Shown here in pieces: positions 52,705 through 61,135 of a stretch of 64,000 nucleotides of DNA. A program made the position numbers and the translations under genes. The number at the start of each line of letters is the position of its first letter. Positions within the stretch are counted from its first letter, which is position 1. The notes under the pieces were generated by a model. It had not been told where the DNA came from. It searched no databases and was given only the letters and a program-made list of their open reading frames with translations. The stretch comes from Desmonostoc muscorum LEGE 12446 (GTDB taxonomy: Bacteria; Cyanobacteriota; Cyanobacteriia; Cyanobacteriales; Nostocaceae), in assembly GCF_015207005.2 (NCBI RefSeq), contig NZ_JADEXS020000001.1, forward strand, positions 4,588,001 through 4,652,000, read 5' to 3'.

Positions 52705-54459
52705 TTACTGAAAAATAAGACTGTCAATCCTACTACCTATCGGTGCTGGACGAGTCGGATCGATAATCACATCAACAACAAATGGAATACTCAAAGTTAG
52801 TGCTTTTTCTAAAGCCGCTTCCACATCAGACTCTTTGTTTACACGAATACCATCGCCTCCCATAGCACGGGCAATCATCACAAAATCTGGGCTGGGAATC
52901 TCTGCATCTATACCGTGGAATCCTTCCATGTTCATACCTTGGTCGCACATGTTGTAACGTCCATCATTGAGTACAACCCAGACAACAGGAATTTTGTGTT
53001 TGACAGCAGTACTGATTTCGTTGTTCATTAACATGGCACCATCGCCGAGAATGGCTACAGCCTTACGATTTCGTACCAGTGCGGCACCCAAGATGCCCGT
53101 ACCAGCATGTCCCATTGAACCAAACCCAGTACTTACACGGTAACGTCCTGGCGCAGCAAATCGCAGCATATTTGTTCCCCAAGCAAAGGAGTTACCAGCC
53201 TCGGTGATAATTATTGCGTCGCTGTTCTCAACAATTACTCTTTGAATAGCATCCATCAAAAATTCAGGGCGCACCTGATCCTCCACATGGGGCTTGATTA
53301 CCTGACGTTCAGCATGAGGTAGGGCTAACATTGTTGACGGACGAGAGATTTCTGGAAAATACTTCAGTATCGACCTGACAAAAGCTCCGATATCAGACTG
53401 AACGGAGAATGTCTCGGCACATGGATAAGCAGTCCCCGGTACTTCTGGGTCAATATCCACATGGACAAACCCACCTGAAGGAACCATGACTGGGTTCCAA
53501 AATGAAGTAAATTCACCTAATTTAGTTCCTAAAACCAGTACCCGTAAAGGGCGCTGTTCTTGCATATACCTTAAAACAGAGCTTTGTCCGCCGAAGCCAG
53601 TCACACCAACAAACTGAGGATGATCCTCAGGAAATATACCCTTACCACGGGGCGATGACATCACCGCCGCTCCTGTTCTCTCGGCAAGTTGGAAAATTTC
53701 TAAAGCTGCATCTCTAGCACCGAAACCGACCCAAATGGCAAACGGTGCTTCACACAGCAGTTGTAAACATTTGCTAATAGCATCTTCCCCAACAGTTACC
53801 AAAGTTGGCGAGAAATTCACATGGGGTAATGGTGTTGTGAGCAAACTTGTCTGGATCGTTCTCGGAATACTAACATGAGCGACAAAGCCACCTAATTTTC
53901 CTACACCTAGTGCCAGCCTGCGAGCAATTTCTGGAAATTCCGAACTGGATTCAACGGTGGTCGCATAATGGAATAATGTGCCCGAAGTAAAAATGCCTGT
54001 ATTAGACATTGTGTACTGACTAGTTTCTTGAAAAGCCCAACGTCCGCGTTGGTTTGCAGAAGTGGAAGGAGATACGAAAATAATTTTTGCTCCTTCCCAA
54101 CGAGCAGCAAACAGCCCAGTCAGAGCGTTAGTAATACCTGGCCCAGTTGTGCTAAATACTACGACAGGATGTCCGCTAGCAAAGTACGACTCAATAGCTG
54201 CAAATACTGCTCCAGTTTCATGACGAAATTGCAGCACCTCGATTGAGCTTTGCTCTAGGCTAGCTATAAAAGGTGTGATTCCGCCTCCGAACAGCCCAAA
54301 AGCATAGCGGACTCCCAAATTTTCCAGCGTCTTCACCAAAGCTGCTGCAACAGTTAAATTACTTGTCTGTTCAATTGAGAATATATTAGGTTGGATAGCA
54401 GTATTTATCTGCGACTTATCCAATGAATTTAAGGTTTTGGTAATAGTTTCTATGTTCAC
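52705..54459 (-). CDS. ThDP-dependent enzyme, acetolactate synthase-like
   Basis: 584 residues with the three domains of the acetolactate synthase/benzoylformate decarboxylase family. The catalytic Glu is in FRHETGAVFAAIESYFASGHP. The ThDP/Mg motif is GDGAMLMNNEISTAVKHKIPVVWVVLNDGRYN (GDG, then ND). The FAD/centre domain retains GVTGFGGQSSVLRYM. The N-terminal 40 residues are a longer lead than usual. It could make an acyloin or 2-hydroxy-ketone by adding an activated aldehyde to an acyl acceptor, or decarboxylate a 2-oxo acid. It is not ScyA by context (no scy genes). It lies between the ligase and KAS III-like genes; together they form the core of the cluster. Confidence 0.9.
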   Translation of the reverse strand: MNIETITKTLNSLDKSQINTAIQPNIFSIEQTSNLTVAAALVKTLENLGVRYAFGLFGGGITPFIASLEQSSIEVLQFRHETGAVFAAIESYFASGHPVVVFSTTGPGITNALTGLFAARWEGAKIIFVSPSTSANQRGRWAFQETSQYTMSNTGIFTSGTLFHYATTVESSSEFPEIARRLALGVGKLGGFVAHVSIPRTIQTSLLTTPLPHVNFSPTLVTVGEDAISKCLQLLCEAPFAIWVGFGARDAALEIFQLAERTGAAVMSSPRGKGIFPEDHPQFVGVTGFGGQSSVLRYMQEQRPLRVLVLGTKLGEFTSFWNPVMVPSGGFVHVDIDPEVPGTAYPCAETFSVQSDIGAFVRSILKYFPEISRPSTMLALPHAERQVIKPHVEDQVRPEFLMDAIQRVIVENSDAIIITEAGNSFAWGTNMLRFAAPGRYRVSTGFGSMGHAGTGILGAALVRNRKAVAILGDGAMLMNNEISTAVKHKIPVVWVVLNDGRYNMCDQGMNMEGFHGIDAEIPSPDFVMIARAMGGDGIRVNKESDVEAALEKALTLSIPFVVDVIIDPTRPAPIGSRIDSLIFQ

Positions 54460-54510
54460 GATCGCCTACTCTAATTTTACAAAAAAAGATGATGTAGATA
54501 AAATAAACTC

Positions 54511-56049
54511 CTAACTCCTAACTCCTAATTCTTGCCTTTTTTCAGCAAAATTAGATATGGATTCCTGAGATAAAACTCGCTTTAGTACTTTACCAGTCGA
54601 GTTTTTTGGAATTGAATTCACAAAATTAATCACACGTGGAACTTTATAAGCTGCCATTTTCTCATAACAAAAATCAATGATTTGTTGTTCTGTGATTGTG
54701 TGACCAGTTTTTGGGATAATATTTGCTTTGACAGTCTCGTTTTTAAGAGGATCGGGTACGCCATAGACAGCTACTTCGGCTACTCCTGGATGTTGATAAA
54801 TCACATTTTCAATTTCTGTCGGATATACCTTAAATCCAGAAACAACGATCATGTCTTTTAAACGGTCAACAATGTAGAAAAAACCGTCTTCATCCATCCG
54901 ACCAATGTCACCAGTATGTAACCAGCCGTTTTTCAGAACTTCGGCAGTTTCAAAAGGGCGATTCCAATAACCAAGCATAACGTTGGAACCCTTGATAACT
55001 ATCTCACCCAACTCGCCTATTTTTACCTGATTATCATCACCATCGACAATCTTCATTTCCACATTGGCAATGGGTGTGCCAACACTACCTAGCTTATATT
55101 TCAAGTTATGGTTATAAGTGGCAAATGGTGATGTTTCAGTTAGACCATACCCTTCGTGAATCACGAGTCCATATTTTGTGTACCAATTCTCTGCTACTTG
55201 TAATGGCATGGGTGCTGCTGCTGAAAAGTAATAGCGGATATTTTTTAAGTTGTAGTTAGAAGTATCCATATTCAGCAGTTTGATGAATACTGTCGGCACT
55301 CCAAATAACATTGTTACTTGATGTGTAGTGATAGTTTTTAGGACTTGTTCTGGGTCAAAACGACGTTGTAAAATGATAGTTGAACAAGCAGAAATGCCAG
55401 CATTCATAATCGCATTTTGTCCAAAACAATGGGATAAAGGTAGGAAAAGTAATAAGCGATCGCTCTTTTGAATGCGGTAACAACAATTAGCACCGTAGCT
55501 ATTAAAAATAACATTGCCATGAGAAAGTGTAGCACCTTTAGGAAAGCCTGTAGTCCCTGATGTATAAAGGATACTTGCAGGAGCATCGTGAGTCATTTCA
55601 ACTGCCCGTGCTTCAGGAGAGAACTTTGCCATCAATTGTGTTAAACTAATATTATTGTTGGCTCTACCTTCTGCAATTAAAATGTGTTGTAACTCAGGTA
55701 AATCTGCCTCTTGAATATACTCAGTTTGTGGCTCTGTTGTAATAATTGCTTTAGCAGCACAATCATTGAGAATATATCTGACTTCATCAGTTTTGAGCAT
55801 GACGTTGATTGAAACCACAACCGCGCCAATTTTCAAAATGCCAAGATAAGAAATTACAAATTCTGGAATATTTGGCAAAAACAAAACTACACGATCTCTA
55901 CGCCTAATACCCAAACTGCGTAAACCGTTAGCAACACGGTTTACCATCTCATCAAGGTCTTTATAAGTCAAACATTGTTCTTCAAAGATTAGGGCTGGTT
56001 TGTTGGGGAAAAGGTAGCAAGCAAGCTCAAGATTTTGTGCGATATTCAT
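54511..56049 (-). CDS. AMP-dependent acyl-CoA/acyl-ACP ligase
   Basis: 512 residues. The ANL-family motifs are ILYTSGTTGFPKGATLSH (P-loop, A3), EGYGLTETSP (A5), WLHTGDIGRMDEDGFFYIVDRLKDMIVVSGFKVYPTEIE (A7-A8) and NSTGKVLKRVL with the catalytic Lys (A10). It activates a carboxylic acid as adenylate and transfers it to CoA or a carrier protein; the substrate (fatty, aromatic or branched) is unknown. It lies 51 bases upstream of the ThDP gene and 280 bases downstream of the carrier protein gene, all leftward. Confidence 0.92.
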   Translation of the reverse strand: MNIAQNLELACYLFPNKPALIFEEQCLTYKDLDEMVNRVANGLRSLGIRRRDRVVLFLPNIPEFVISYLGILKIGAVVVSINVMLKTDEVRYILNDCAAKAIITTEPQTEYIQEADLPELQHILIAEGRANNNISLTQLMAKFSPEARAVEMTHDAPASILYTSGTTGFPKGATLSHGNVIFNSYGANCCYRIQKSDRLLLFLPLSHCFGQNAIMNAGISACSTIILQRRFDPEQVLKTITTHQVTMLFGVPTVFIKLLNMDTSNYNLKNIRYYFSAAAPMPLQVAENWYTKYGLVIHEGYGLTETSPFATYNHNLKYKLGSVGTPIANVEMKIVDGDDNQVKIGELGEIVIKGSNVMLGYWNRPFETAEVLKNGWLHTGDIGRMDEDGFFYIVDRLKDMIVVSGFKVYPTEIENVIYQHPGVAEVAVYGVPDPLKNETVKANIIPKTGHTITEQQIIDFCYEKMAAYKVPRVINFVNSIPKNSTGKVLKRVLSQESISNFAEKRQELGVRS

Positions 56050-56328
56050 TCTTAAACCTCCTCAATGTATTAATTCGTAGTTTGTAATTAAAAAAATTTT
56101 TGGCGTTGCTGATTGTAAAGCATGAATTAGTCTCACACAAAGAGTCAAAGAATCGTTGTTTACTTATGTCGATAAAGGAAGGGCGTGTCATATTTGCTGA
56201 AATATAGCCTTGGCTATTGATATTTGATTAAATTGCTCAGGGTGGGTAGGAAAGCCATCGGCTAGGGAATTTCCATAGAAGCTCAAAAGTTTGGCTCGCC
56301 GTATATGTTTGCTAATCATAAGTAAAAT

Positions 56329-56574
56329 TCAAATAAAAATTTTTTGATCTATGTAATTAACAATTTGTTCTATTGTTACAAGTTGCTTTGCTTCCCGATA
56401 AGGAATTCTTGTATTGAAAGTATCCTCTAGTTTTTGGAACATTGCTATCAAGTCTAAGTAATCTGCTCCTAAATCTTGAGTAAGATTAACCTCTGGTGTG
56501 ATTTTTTGTTGTTCATTTGCAAGTTCTGCTGCGACGATAAATTGGACTTGATTAAAGATATCTTGTTGGGTCAT
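56329..56574 (-). CDS. acyl carrier protein-like protein lacking the phosphopantetheine serine
   Basis: 81 residues. The alignment with ACPs is clear: IFNQVQFIVAAELANEQQKITPEVNLTQDLGADYLDLIAMFQKLEDTFNTRIPYREAKQLVTIEQIVNYI. Canonical ACPs have DSL where this has DYL (TAC at the Ser codon, about residue 38). So the usual phosphopantetheine attachment site is missing, and it cannot be loaded by the standard route. All other helix residues are conserved, so selection seems to hold. It may act as a scaffold, an allosteric partner of the ligase or ThDP enzyme, or be inactivated. First gene of the core run, with its own likely promoter. Confidence 0.88.
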   Translation of the reverse strand: MTQQDIFNQVQFIVAAELANEQQKITPEVNLTQDLGADYLDLIAMFQKLEDTFNTRIPYREAKQLVTIEQIVNYIDQKIFI

Positions 56575-56989
56575 AAATAACCTATTGTGTTTGGTACTTA
56601 AAAAAAATATTCAAGATTTTCTTGAATCACAACATTTATAATGTAAGTCTAATCAAATATAGTTTCAATGGATTTTTGTTTGAAAATAAAGGAAAATCAT
56701 TCGGTGTATTGATGTAATAATGAGCCGATAAAAATACATTTCATATGATTTATAAATCATGAGTTTTTGTGTAAAAAATAGCAGATATTTACTTCATTAA
56801 AAAAGCCCCCCTAATAAAGGGGGGGAGGGTCTTTGAAAGAGAAATCTGTTAACTTAACAGTATTACGTAAAGTGGGCAGTGCCTTTTATGAGTTATGACA
56901 TTGGAAGGAAGCGTTTAGCATTATTGCCCACCATACATTACTGAAGATTTTTCACCAATGATTTAGGATTGCCAATATGTGGTCAACAG
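56575..56989. other. intergenic region with the DAHP synthase terminator
   Basis: 415 bases. The likely terminator is at 56799-56825; the remaining AT-rich DNA (56575-56798) would hold the promoter of the carrier protein-ligase-ThDP-KAS III run. No gene. Confidence 0.6.
56799..56825 (-). terminator. intrinsic terminator after DAHP synthase
   Basis: On the minus strand, CCCCCCC-TTTATTA-GGGGGGC is followed by six Ts, the textbook form. It lies ~165 bases past the DAHP synthase stop codon, so DAHP synthase and the carrier-protein operon are separate transcription units. Confidence 0.75.
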
Positions 56990-58120
56990 CTATCCTACAG
57001 TTGTCAATACGTTTCGGACAGGAACTCCAGATACAAACATTCCACAACTGGATAGTGTGATATTTCTATCTGTGCTTAATTTTTGATGAGCAGATAGAAT
57101 AATTTCTTCTGTTTCTTCCCAACCAATACATTTGTCTGTGACAGAAACACCATACTTCAATTCATTCAAATCTATAGGAATTTTCTGATTTCCCTCATAC
57201 AGATTTGACTCAATCATCATACCAATAATTGATCTATTCCCATCTACAATTTGCTGAATAATATTGTTAAAAACTGTAGCCTGGAGCTTGTGATCCTTAT
57301 AACAATTTCCATGACTACAGTCAATGACAATTCTTTGCAGTAATTTGAGTTCCTCTAGCTTCTTCTCTAACCAAGCTACAGTAGCTGTATCAAAATTCGA
57401 TTTACCACCACCTCCACGTAAAATTATATGACCATACAGATTTCCCTTGGCTTGAAAAGTAGAGATTTGACCCCTTTGATCAATTCCTAAAAAATGATGG
57501 AGTTTATTAGCTGATTGAATAGCGTCAATAGCAACTTGGATATTTCCATCAGTACCATTTTTAAAACCAACTGGCATAGATAAGCCACTTGCCATTTCAC
57601 GATGAGTTTGAGATTCAATAGTGCGAGCGCCAATTGCAGCCCAAGAAATCAAATCAGAAAAATATTGAGGTGTTACAGGATCTAAGGTTTCTGTGGCAGC
57701 CGGTAATCCTAATTCAGCAATTTTGAGTAGCAAATTCCGTGCCATGAATAATCCTTTCTCAATATTAAACGAATCATTCAAATCTGGGTCATTAATCAAT
57801 CCTTTCCAACCTACAGTAGTTCTCGGTTTTTCAAAGTAAACCCTCATGACAATCAAAAATTTATCTTGAACTGCGTCCGCGAGACGTTTCAATTTTTCTG
57901 CATATTCCAAAGCAGCATTGAAATCATGAATGGAACAGGGACCAACAATAATCAACTTCCGAGAGTTTTTTCCATCAAGAATATCTTTTATAGCTTGCCT
58001 CCCTTGCAATACGGTTTTCGCAGCCAGATTATTTATAGGCAATTTCTCCTTTATCTCTATTGGTGTTATTAAAACCGTTGAAGATTCGATATTAGTATTA
58101 AGTAATTTGCTAATTTCCAT
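56990..58120 (-). CDS. 3-deoxy-D-arabino-heptulosonate 7-phosphate synthase, class I (AroF/G/H-type)
   Basis: 376 residues, the length of E. coli-type enzymes. Metal Cys is in GPCSIHD (about residue 62). Other active-site motifs are KPRTTVGWKGLINDPDLN, GARTIESQTHREMASG, MPVGFKNGTDG, CSHGNCYKDH and MIESNLYEGNQ. It condenses PEP and erythrose 4-phosphate to start the shikimate pathway. The gene lies in the leftward cluster, with its own terminator. A cluster-located DAHP synthase is usually a feedback-altered copy that raises aromatic precursor supply; whether the allosteric site differs was not determined. Confidence 0.94.
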   Translation of the reverse strand: MEISKLLNTNIESSTVLITPIEIKEKLPINNLAAKTVLQGRQAIKDILDGKNSRKLIIVGPCSIHDFNAALEYAEKLKRLADAVQDKFLIVMRVYFEKPRTTVGWKGLINDPDLNDSFNIEKGLFMARNLLLKIAELGLPAATETLDPVTPQYFSDLISWAAIGARTIESQTHREMASGLSMPVGFKNGTDGNIQVAIDAIQSANKLHHFLGIDQRGQISTFQAKGNLYGHIILRGGGGKSNFDTATVAWLEKKLEELKLLQRIVIDCSHGNCYKDHKLQATVFNNIIQQIVDGNRSIIGMMIESNLYEGNQKIPIDLNELKYGVSVTDKCIGWEETEEIILSAHQKLSTDRNITLSSCGMFVSGVPVRNVLTTVG

Positions 58121-58499
58121 AATCCTGTTACTCCAAGTTTGAAATTTGACTCAAAAAATTGTGTGCTACTGCTGAGGTAGTCAAACTTTGCCTCTCTGTC
58201 GTTATCAGTCACGAGTTGTTTTGACTGAAAATTGGTGAATATTGACTGATTGAAGTGGTTAGCTGGAGTTAGGGTTTAAATCCCTAACCCAAGACCTTGA
58301 TAACTGTTTACTGTTCATTTTTGACTTATTGAAAAAATCATAGATGGAATGAACAGTATATTCACACAATTCATCGATTTTATAACTTCAATATCTTCCG
58401 AATAAAAGCAGGGTAAAGCTGAGACAATATTGATGAACAATATAATTGCTTTGTTGTTGATTTACCCAAAAAAGATATCTGGAATTATTGTGGTTGATG
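58121..58499. other. intergenic region with a hairpin repeat
   Basis: 379 bases, mostly AT-rich. GTTAGGG-TTTAAAT-CCCTAAC (58268-58288) is a perfect 7-bp hairpin of a dispersed type. No gene seen. Confidence 0.55.
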
Positions 58500-58898
58500 C
58501 TACTTCTGTGATGATATCTTAAATGCGGGCTTACCATCTTCTAAAGTTAGAAGAAGATAACAATTACCAAATGTATCATCATTCCAACGATGGACTGGAA
58601 TACCAGAACAGTCTAAAGATTCTGTCATAATTTTTGGCAAATCTTGTAACGTAATGTTTTTGACTGAATGCAATGATGAAATAGCTTCTGCAAGTATCAG
58701 AACTGAGCCAATTTCACTTAAACGTCTACTTGCTAGTGAAATAGTATTACCATGCTGAAGCTCATTCAACTCGAACTCGGATACATTTAATCCAAGAAGA
58801 TTGAAGCCCTTCTTAATTTCAGGAGTTCCTATTTGAGTAGATACAGACTTAATTGGACTTGCAGTTGATGTAGACATAAATTTTGAAGCTGTTGTCAT
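58500..58898 (-). CDS. unknown protein in the biosynthetic cluster
   Basis: 132 residues. The N-terminal ~30 residues are Ser/Thr-rich and disordered-looking. Next come helical parts (GFNLLGLNVSEFELNELQHGNTISLASRRLSEIG, VLILAEAISSLHSVKNITL) and a beta-like C-terminus (NDDTFGNCYLLLTLEDGKPAFKI). No signal or membrane segment and no recognised family. It lies between the DAHP synthase and phosphopantetheinyl transferase genes, leftward, ~380 bases from the first. The regular structure suggests a real gene whose role may be tied to the cluster. Confidence 0.6.
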   Translation of the reverse strand: MTTASKFMSTSTASPIKSVSTQIGTPEIKKGFNLLGLNVSEFELNELQHGNTISLASRRLSEIGSVLILAEAISSLHSVKNITLQDLPKIMTESLDCSGIPVHRWNDDTFGNCYLLLTLEDGKPAFKISSQK

Positions 58899-59520
58899 GA
58901 TGTAGTTGTTAGCGGTTAATTGAACAAGAATACAAAATTCAGAATTACAAATTCAAAATCAATTAGTGGCGGGTTTGAATCCGTCACTCTCTTAGAAAGT
59001 TTTCATCCGAGGTTTACCTGGCTCAGATTTTGCGCTCATTAAAGACCACTAAATCATCCCTTGCACGTCTCTGAAAGGGAAGATTTATTGGGGGTCTTAA
59101 ACCCTTGATTCAGACGCGACGCTCAAATACTCGCTAACGCGGGCACGGCAAATCGCTGCTCTATCGGCCAGTCATACAAAATTAATTCTGAATTATGGCT
59201 TTGAATAAGTTGCTGACTTGGTTTTTATTTCTAAATCTTGAATAAAATTTAGGGTATATCACATGTAAATACAAGGCAAAATATTTCGCTAATCAGGGAC
59301 ATATATCAGGTTTTAGGGATTACCAAGAAATAAATTATCCAATATTGTGGGGTGGGCGCCCACCTTTAGCTACGGCTGGATGCCCATCCCACAAGAAGTA
59401 GTTGAGTATTTTTTTATTTGGAAGTCCGTTATAACTTGGGAGTTGAGAGTTAGGAGTCAATAGTTAAGAGTTAGTTGTCCTATTCCTCGCGTCCCCGCCT
59501 CTCCTCCTTCCTGGGTTTGT
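58899..59520. other. intergenic region with repeats and MITE-like element A (copy 3)
   Basis: 622 bases. A GTGGCGG-GTTTGAAT-CCGTCAC hairpin (about 58963-58985) and a segment with TAGAGCAGCGATTTGCC on the minus strand (near 59155) look tRNA-like but do not fold as tRNA. A MITE-like element is at 59316-59428, and GAGAGTTAGGAGTC repeats follow. No gene seen. Confidence 0.6.
59316..59428. mobile_element. MITE-like element A (copy 3), inverted relative to copy 2
   Basis: About 113 bp. Left end GGGATTACCAAGAAATAAAT, right end ATTTGGAAGTCC; these match the right and left ends of copy 2 respectively. The middle carries GTGGGGTGGGCGCCCACC and CCCATCCCAC. Confidence 0.75.
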
Positions 59521-60267
59521 TTATTCCCATTGCCAGCATTTCAGATGCCAATCACGTCCTTCTACAGCTAAAGCCCCTACATAGCTGAAAGCAGGTATAA
59601 ATGCTTGCAGAGACCAACGAATGACCGTGGAGCGATCGCCATTAATACTGTAAAGTTGAACTGGTTCATTAGAAGATAATGAAACATCTAATTGATCCAT
59701 CGGAAAAACTAGTCCTTGTCCAGTAGCTTTTAGATAAGCTTCTTTCCGAGTCCAACAATTAAAAAATGCTCCTAATTTCTCATCCTGTGGTAGTTGACGA
59801 AAGACTTCTTTCTCTCTATCTGAAAAACATCGTTCAGCAACTTGTTCAAAGTCCGAAATAGGGCGCATATATTCAATATCAACACCTATTTCACGTTGAC
59901 GCGTTACGGCATACAAAACAAGTTCATGGGAGTGAGATAAATTAAAACTCAATGTATTCCCACCAGATGCTTCTGCTAAAACTGGTTTACCATGCGAACC
60001 ATAACAAAACTCCAATTGACTGGCATTAGTGCCTAAGTAAGAGCCTAAAATTGTACGCAGTAACCCACGTCCAACAATATAACGTTTTTTATCTCGCTCT
60101 AAATAAAAACGCTCAGATCGGGTAAGTTCGTCTTGTGAAAGTAATTGTGCTAAGGTCTGAACACGAGATGTCGATTGGTTAAGGAAAGTACACCAAACAT
60201 GAACATCTTCGCCTAATACTGACCAGTTTGTTGGTGGAGGAAGCCAAAGAGAATCAACAGCAATCAT
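59521..60267 (-). CDS. Sfp-type 4'-phosphopantetheinyl transferase
   Basis: 248 residues. Motifs are GRGLLRTILGSYLG, FNLSHSHELVLYAVT, IGVDIEYMRPISDF and FFNCWTRKEAYLKATGQGL, which hold the CoA- and Mg-binding Asp/Glu and the catalytic Lys/Glu. It moves the phosphopantetheine arm from CoA to carrier-protein serines. In the cluster it would prime the second carrier protein (60535-61005); the carrier at 56329-56574 has no serine to modify. HetI is the related heterocyst-glycolipid enzyme, but the surrounding genes are not the hgl set. Confidence 0.94.
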   Translation of the reverse strand: MIAVDSLWLPPPTNWSVLGEDVHVWCTFLNQSTSRVQTLAQLLSQDELTRSERFYLERDKKRYIVGRGLLRTILGSYLGTNASQLEFCYGSHGKPVLAEASGGNTLSFNLSHSHELVLYAVTRQREIGVDIEYMRPISDFEQVAERCFSDREKEVFRQLPQDEKLGAFFNCWTRKEAYLKATGQGLVFPMDQLDVSLSSNEPVQLYSINGDRSTVIRWSLQAFIPAFSYVGALAVEGRDWHLKCWQWE

Positions 60268-60534
60268 AAAAAGTAGCCCTGGTGGTTCTATAGGAATGTA
60301 TGTAAGGATTTAGAATTCAGAATTCAGAATTCAGAATAGTTTGATATCTCAGGTTAATAATCAGCAATAAAATCAACAAGCTTTAACACATTTGATTTTA
60401 TAATTCTTCTGGATTCTGACTTCTGACTCTCGAATTTGAAAGACAATGAAGTACACAACCTCAGTCTCAAAGCCAAGTATAAAGCTTATTTTGCTTCTGA
60501 CTTCTGAATTCTGAATTCTGAATTCTGGTATAGT

Positions 60535-61005
60535 TTAGCGGATACACTCAACTTCCTGGGCTAAATGTTGGGCTAATGTCTGAACTGTAGGATACTCATA
60601 AACCAATTCTATAGAAAGGCGACGATCAAGCCAAACTTCTATGGCATGTGTCAGACGTAACGCTTCTAGAGAAGTTATACCGTAATATTCAAAAGGTAGA
60701 TGAATGTTAATTTCACTATGATTTACTAACAGCAATTTAGAAAGATAAAAAACCAACCAGCCTTGAATAACTTCTTCTGTCTGAAATAGTTTTGTAGAAG
60801 GCAATGTTTGACGAGAAGCTGCTTTTAGTTGCATTGGAGAATTCTTCTTATATGAAAATGTTGCGTTGTTCTTCGTGTTGCCAAAATTTTGCATCCATTC
60901 AAGAAGTGCATTTTGATTTTCTGTCAAAAACTGCACTAATCCAGTATTCATGAAAGCATTACTTGTAGATGTCATGTGTGTTTCTATTCCTTTCATAATT
61001 GACAT
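60535..61005 (-). CDS. carrier protein (PKS/NRPS-type PP-binding domain) with N-terminal extension
   Basis: 156 residues. An N-terminal ~75-residue region, polar and helical, precedes a PP-binding domain. Its signature is HLPFEYYGITSLEALRLTHAIEVWLDRRLSIELVYEYPTVQTLAQHL, with the phosphopantetheine Ser in ITSLEAL (the usual Asp before it is Thr). The domain is of the PKS-type, with the typical PTVQTLAQHL end. The likely acyl donor enzyme is the ligase at 54511-56049. AAGGAG lies three bases before the first ATG, so translation may start at the fourth codon ATG. It is next to the PPTase, with inverted GAATTCAGAATTC repeats between them. Confidence 0.88.
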   Translation of the reverse strand: MSIMKGIETHMTSTSNAFMNTGLVQFLTENQNALLEWMQNFGNTKNNATFSYKKNSPMQLKAASRQTLPSTKLFQTEEVIQGWLVFYLSKLLLVNHSEINIHLPFEYYGITSLEALRLTHAIEVWLDRRLSIELVYEYPTVQTLAQHLAQEVECIR

Positions 61006-61135
61006 AATCTCCTTGTAACCTTCATACGTTATAATCAGAAAAACGCTACACTCACCATGATTTTTTTCTAGAAAAAAGCTACTATCTACTTAGTTAGACA
61101 TATTTGTAATTAGCACCATAATTGTCAAAAATGAA

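Noticed and set aside
52705..54459. Scytonemin ScyA identity for the ThDP enzyme
   Set aside because: Only the broad acetolactate-synthase family is shared; no scyB-F or aromatic scytonemin genes surround it.
58950..59175. tRNA-like fragments (GGGTTTGAATCC and, on the minus strand, TAGAGCAGCGATTTGCC)
   Set aside because: The T-arm-like piece has mismatches at two stem positions and no acceptor or anticodon arm fits; more likely dispersed hairpin repeats.
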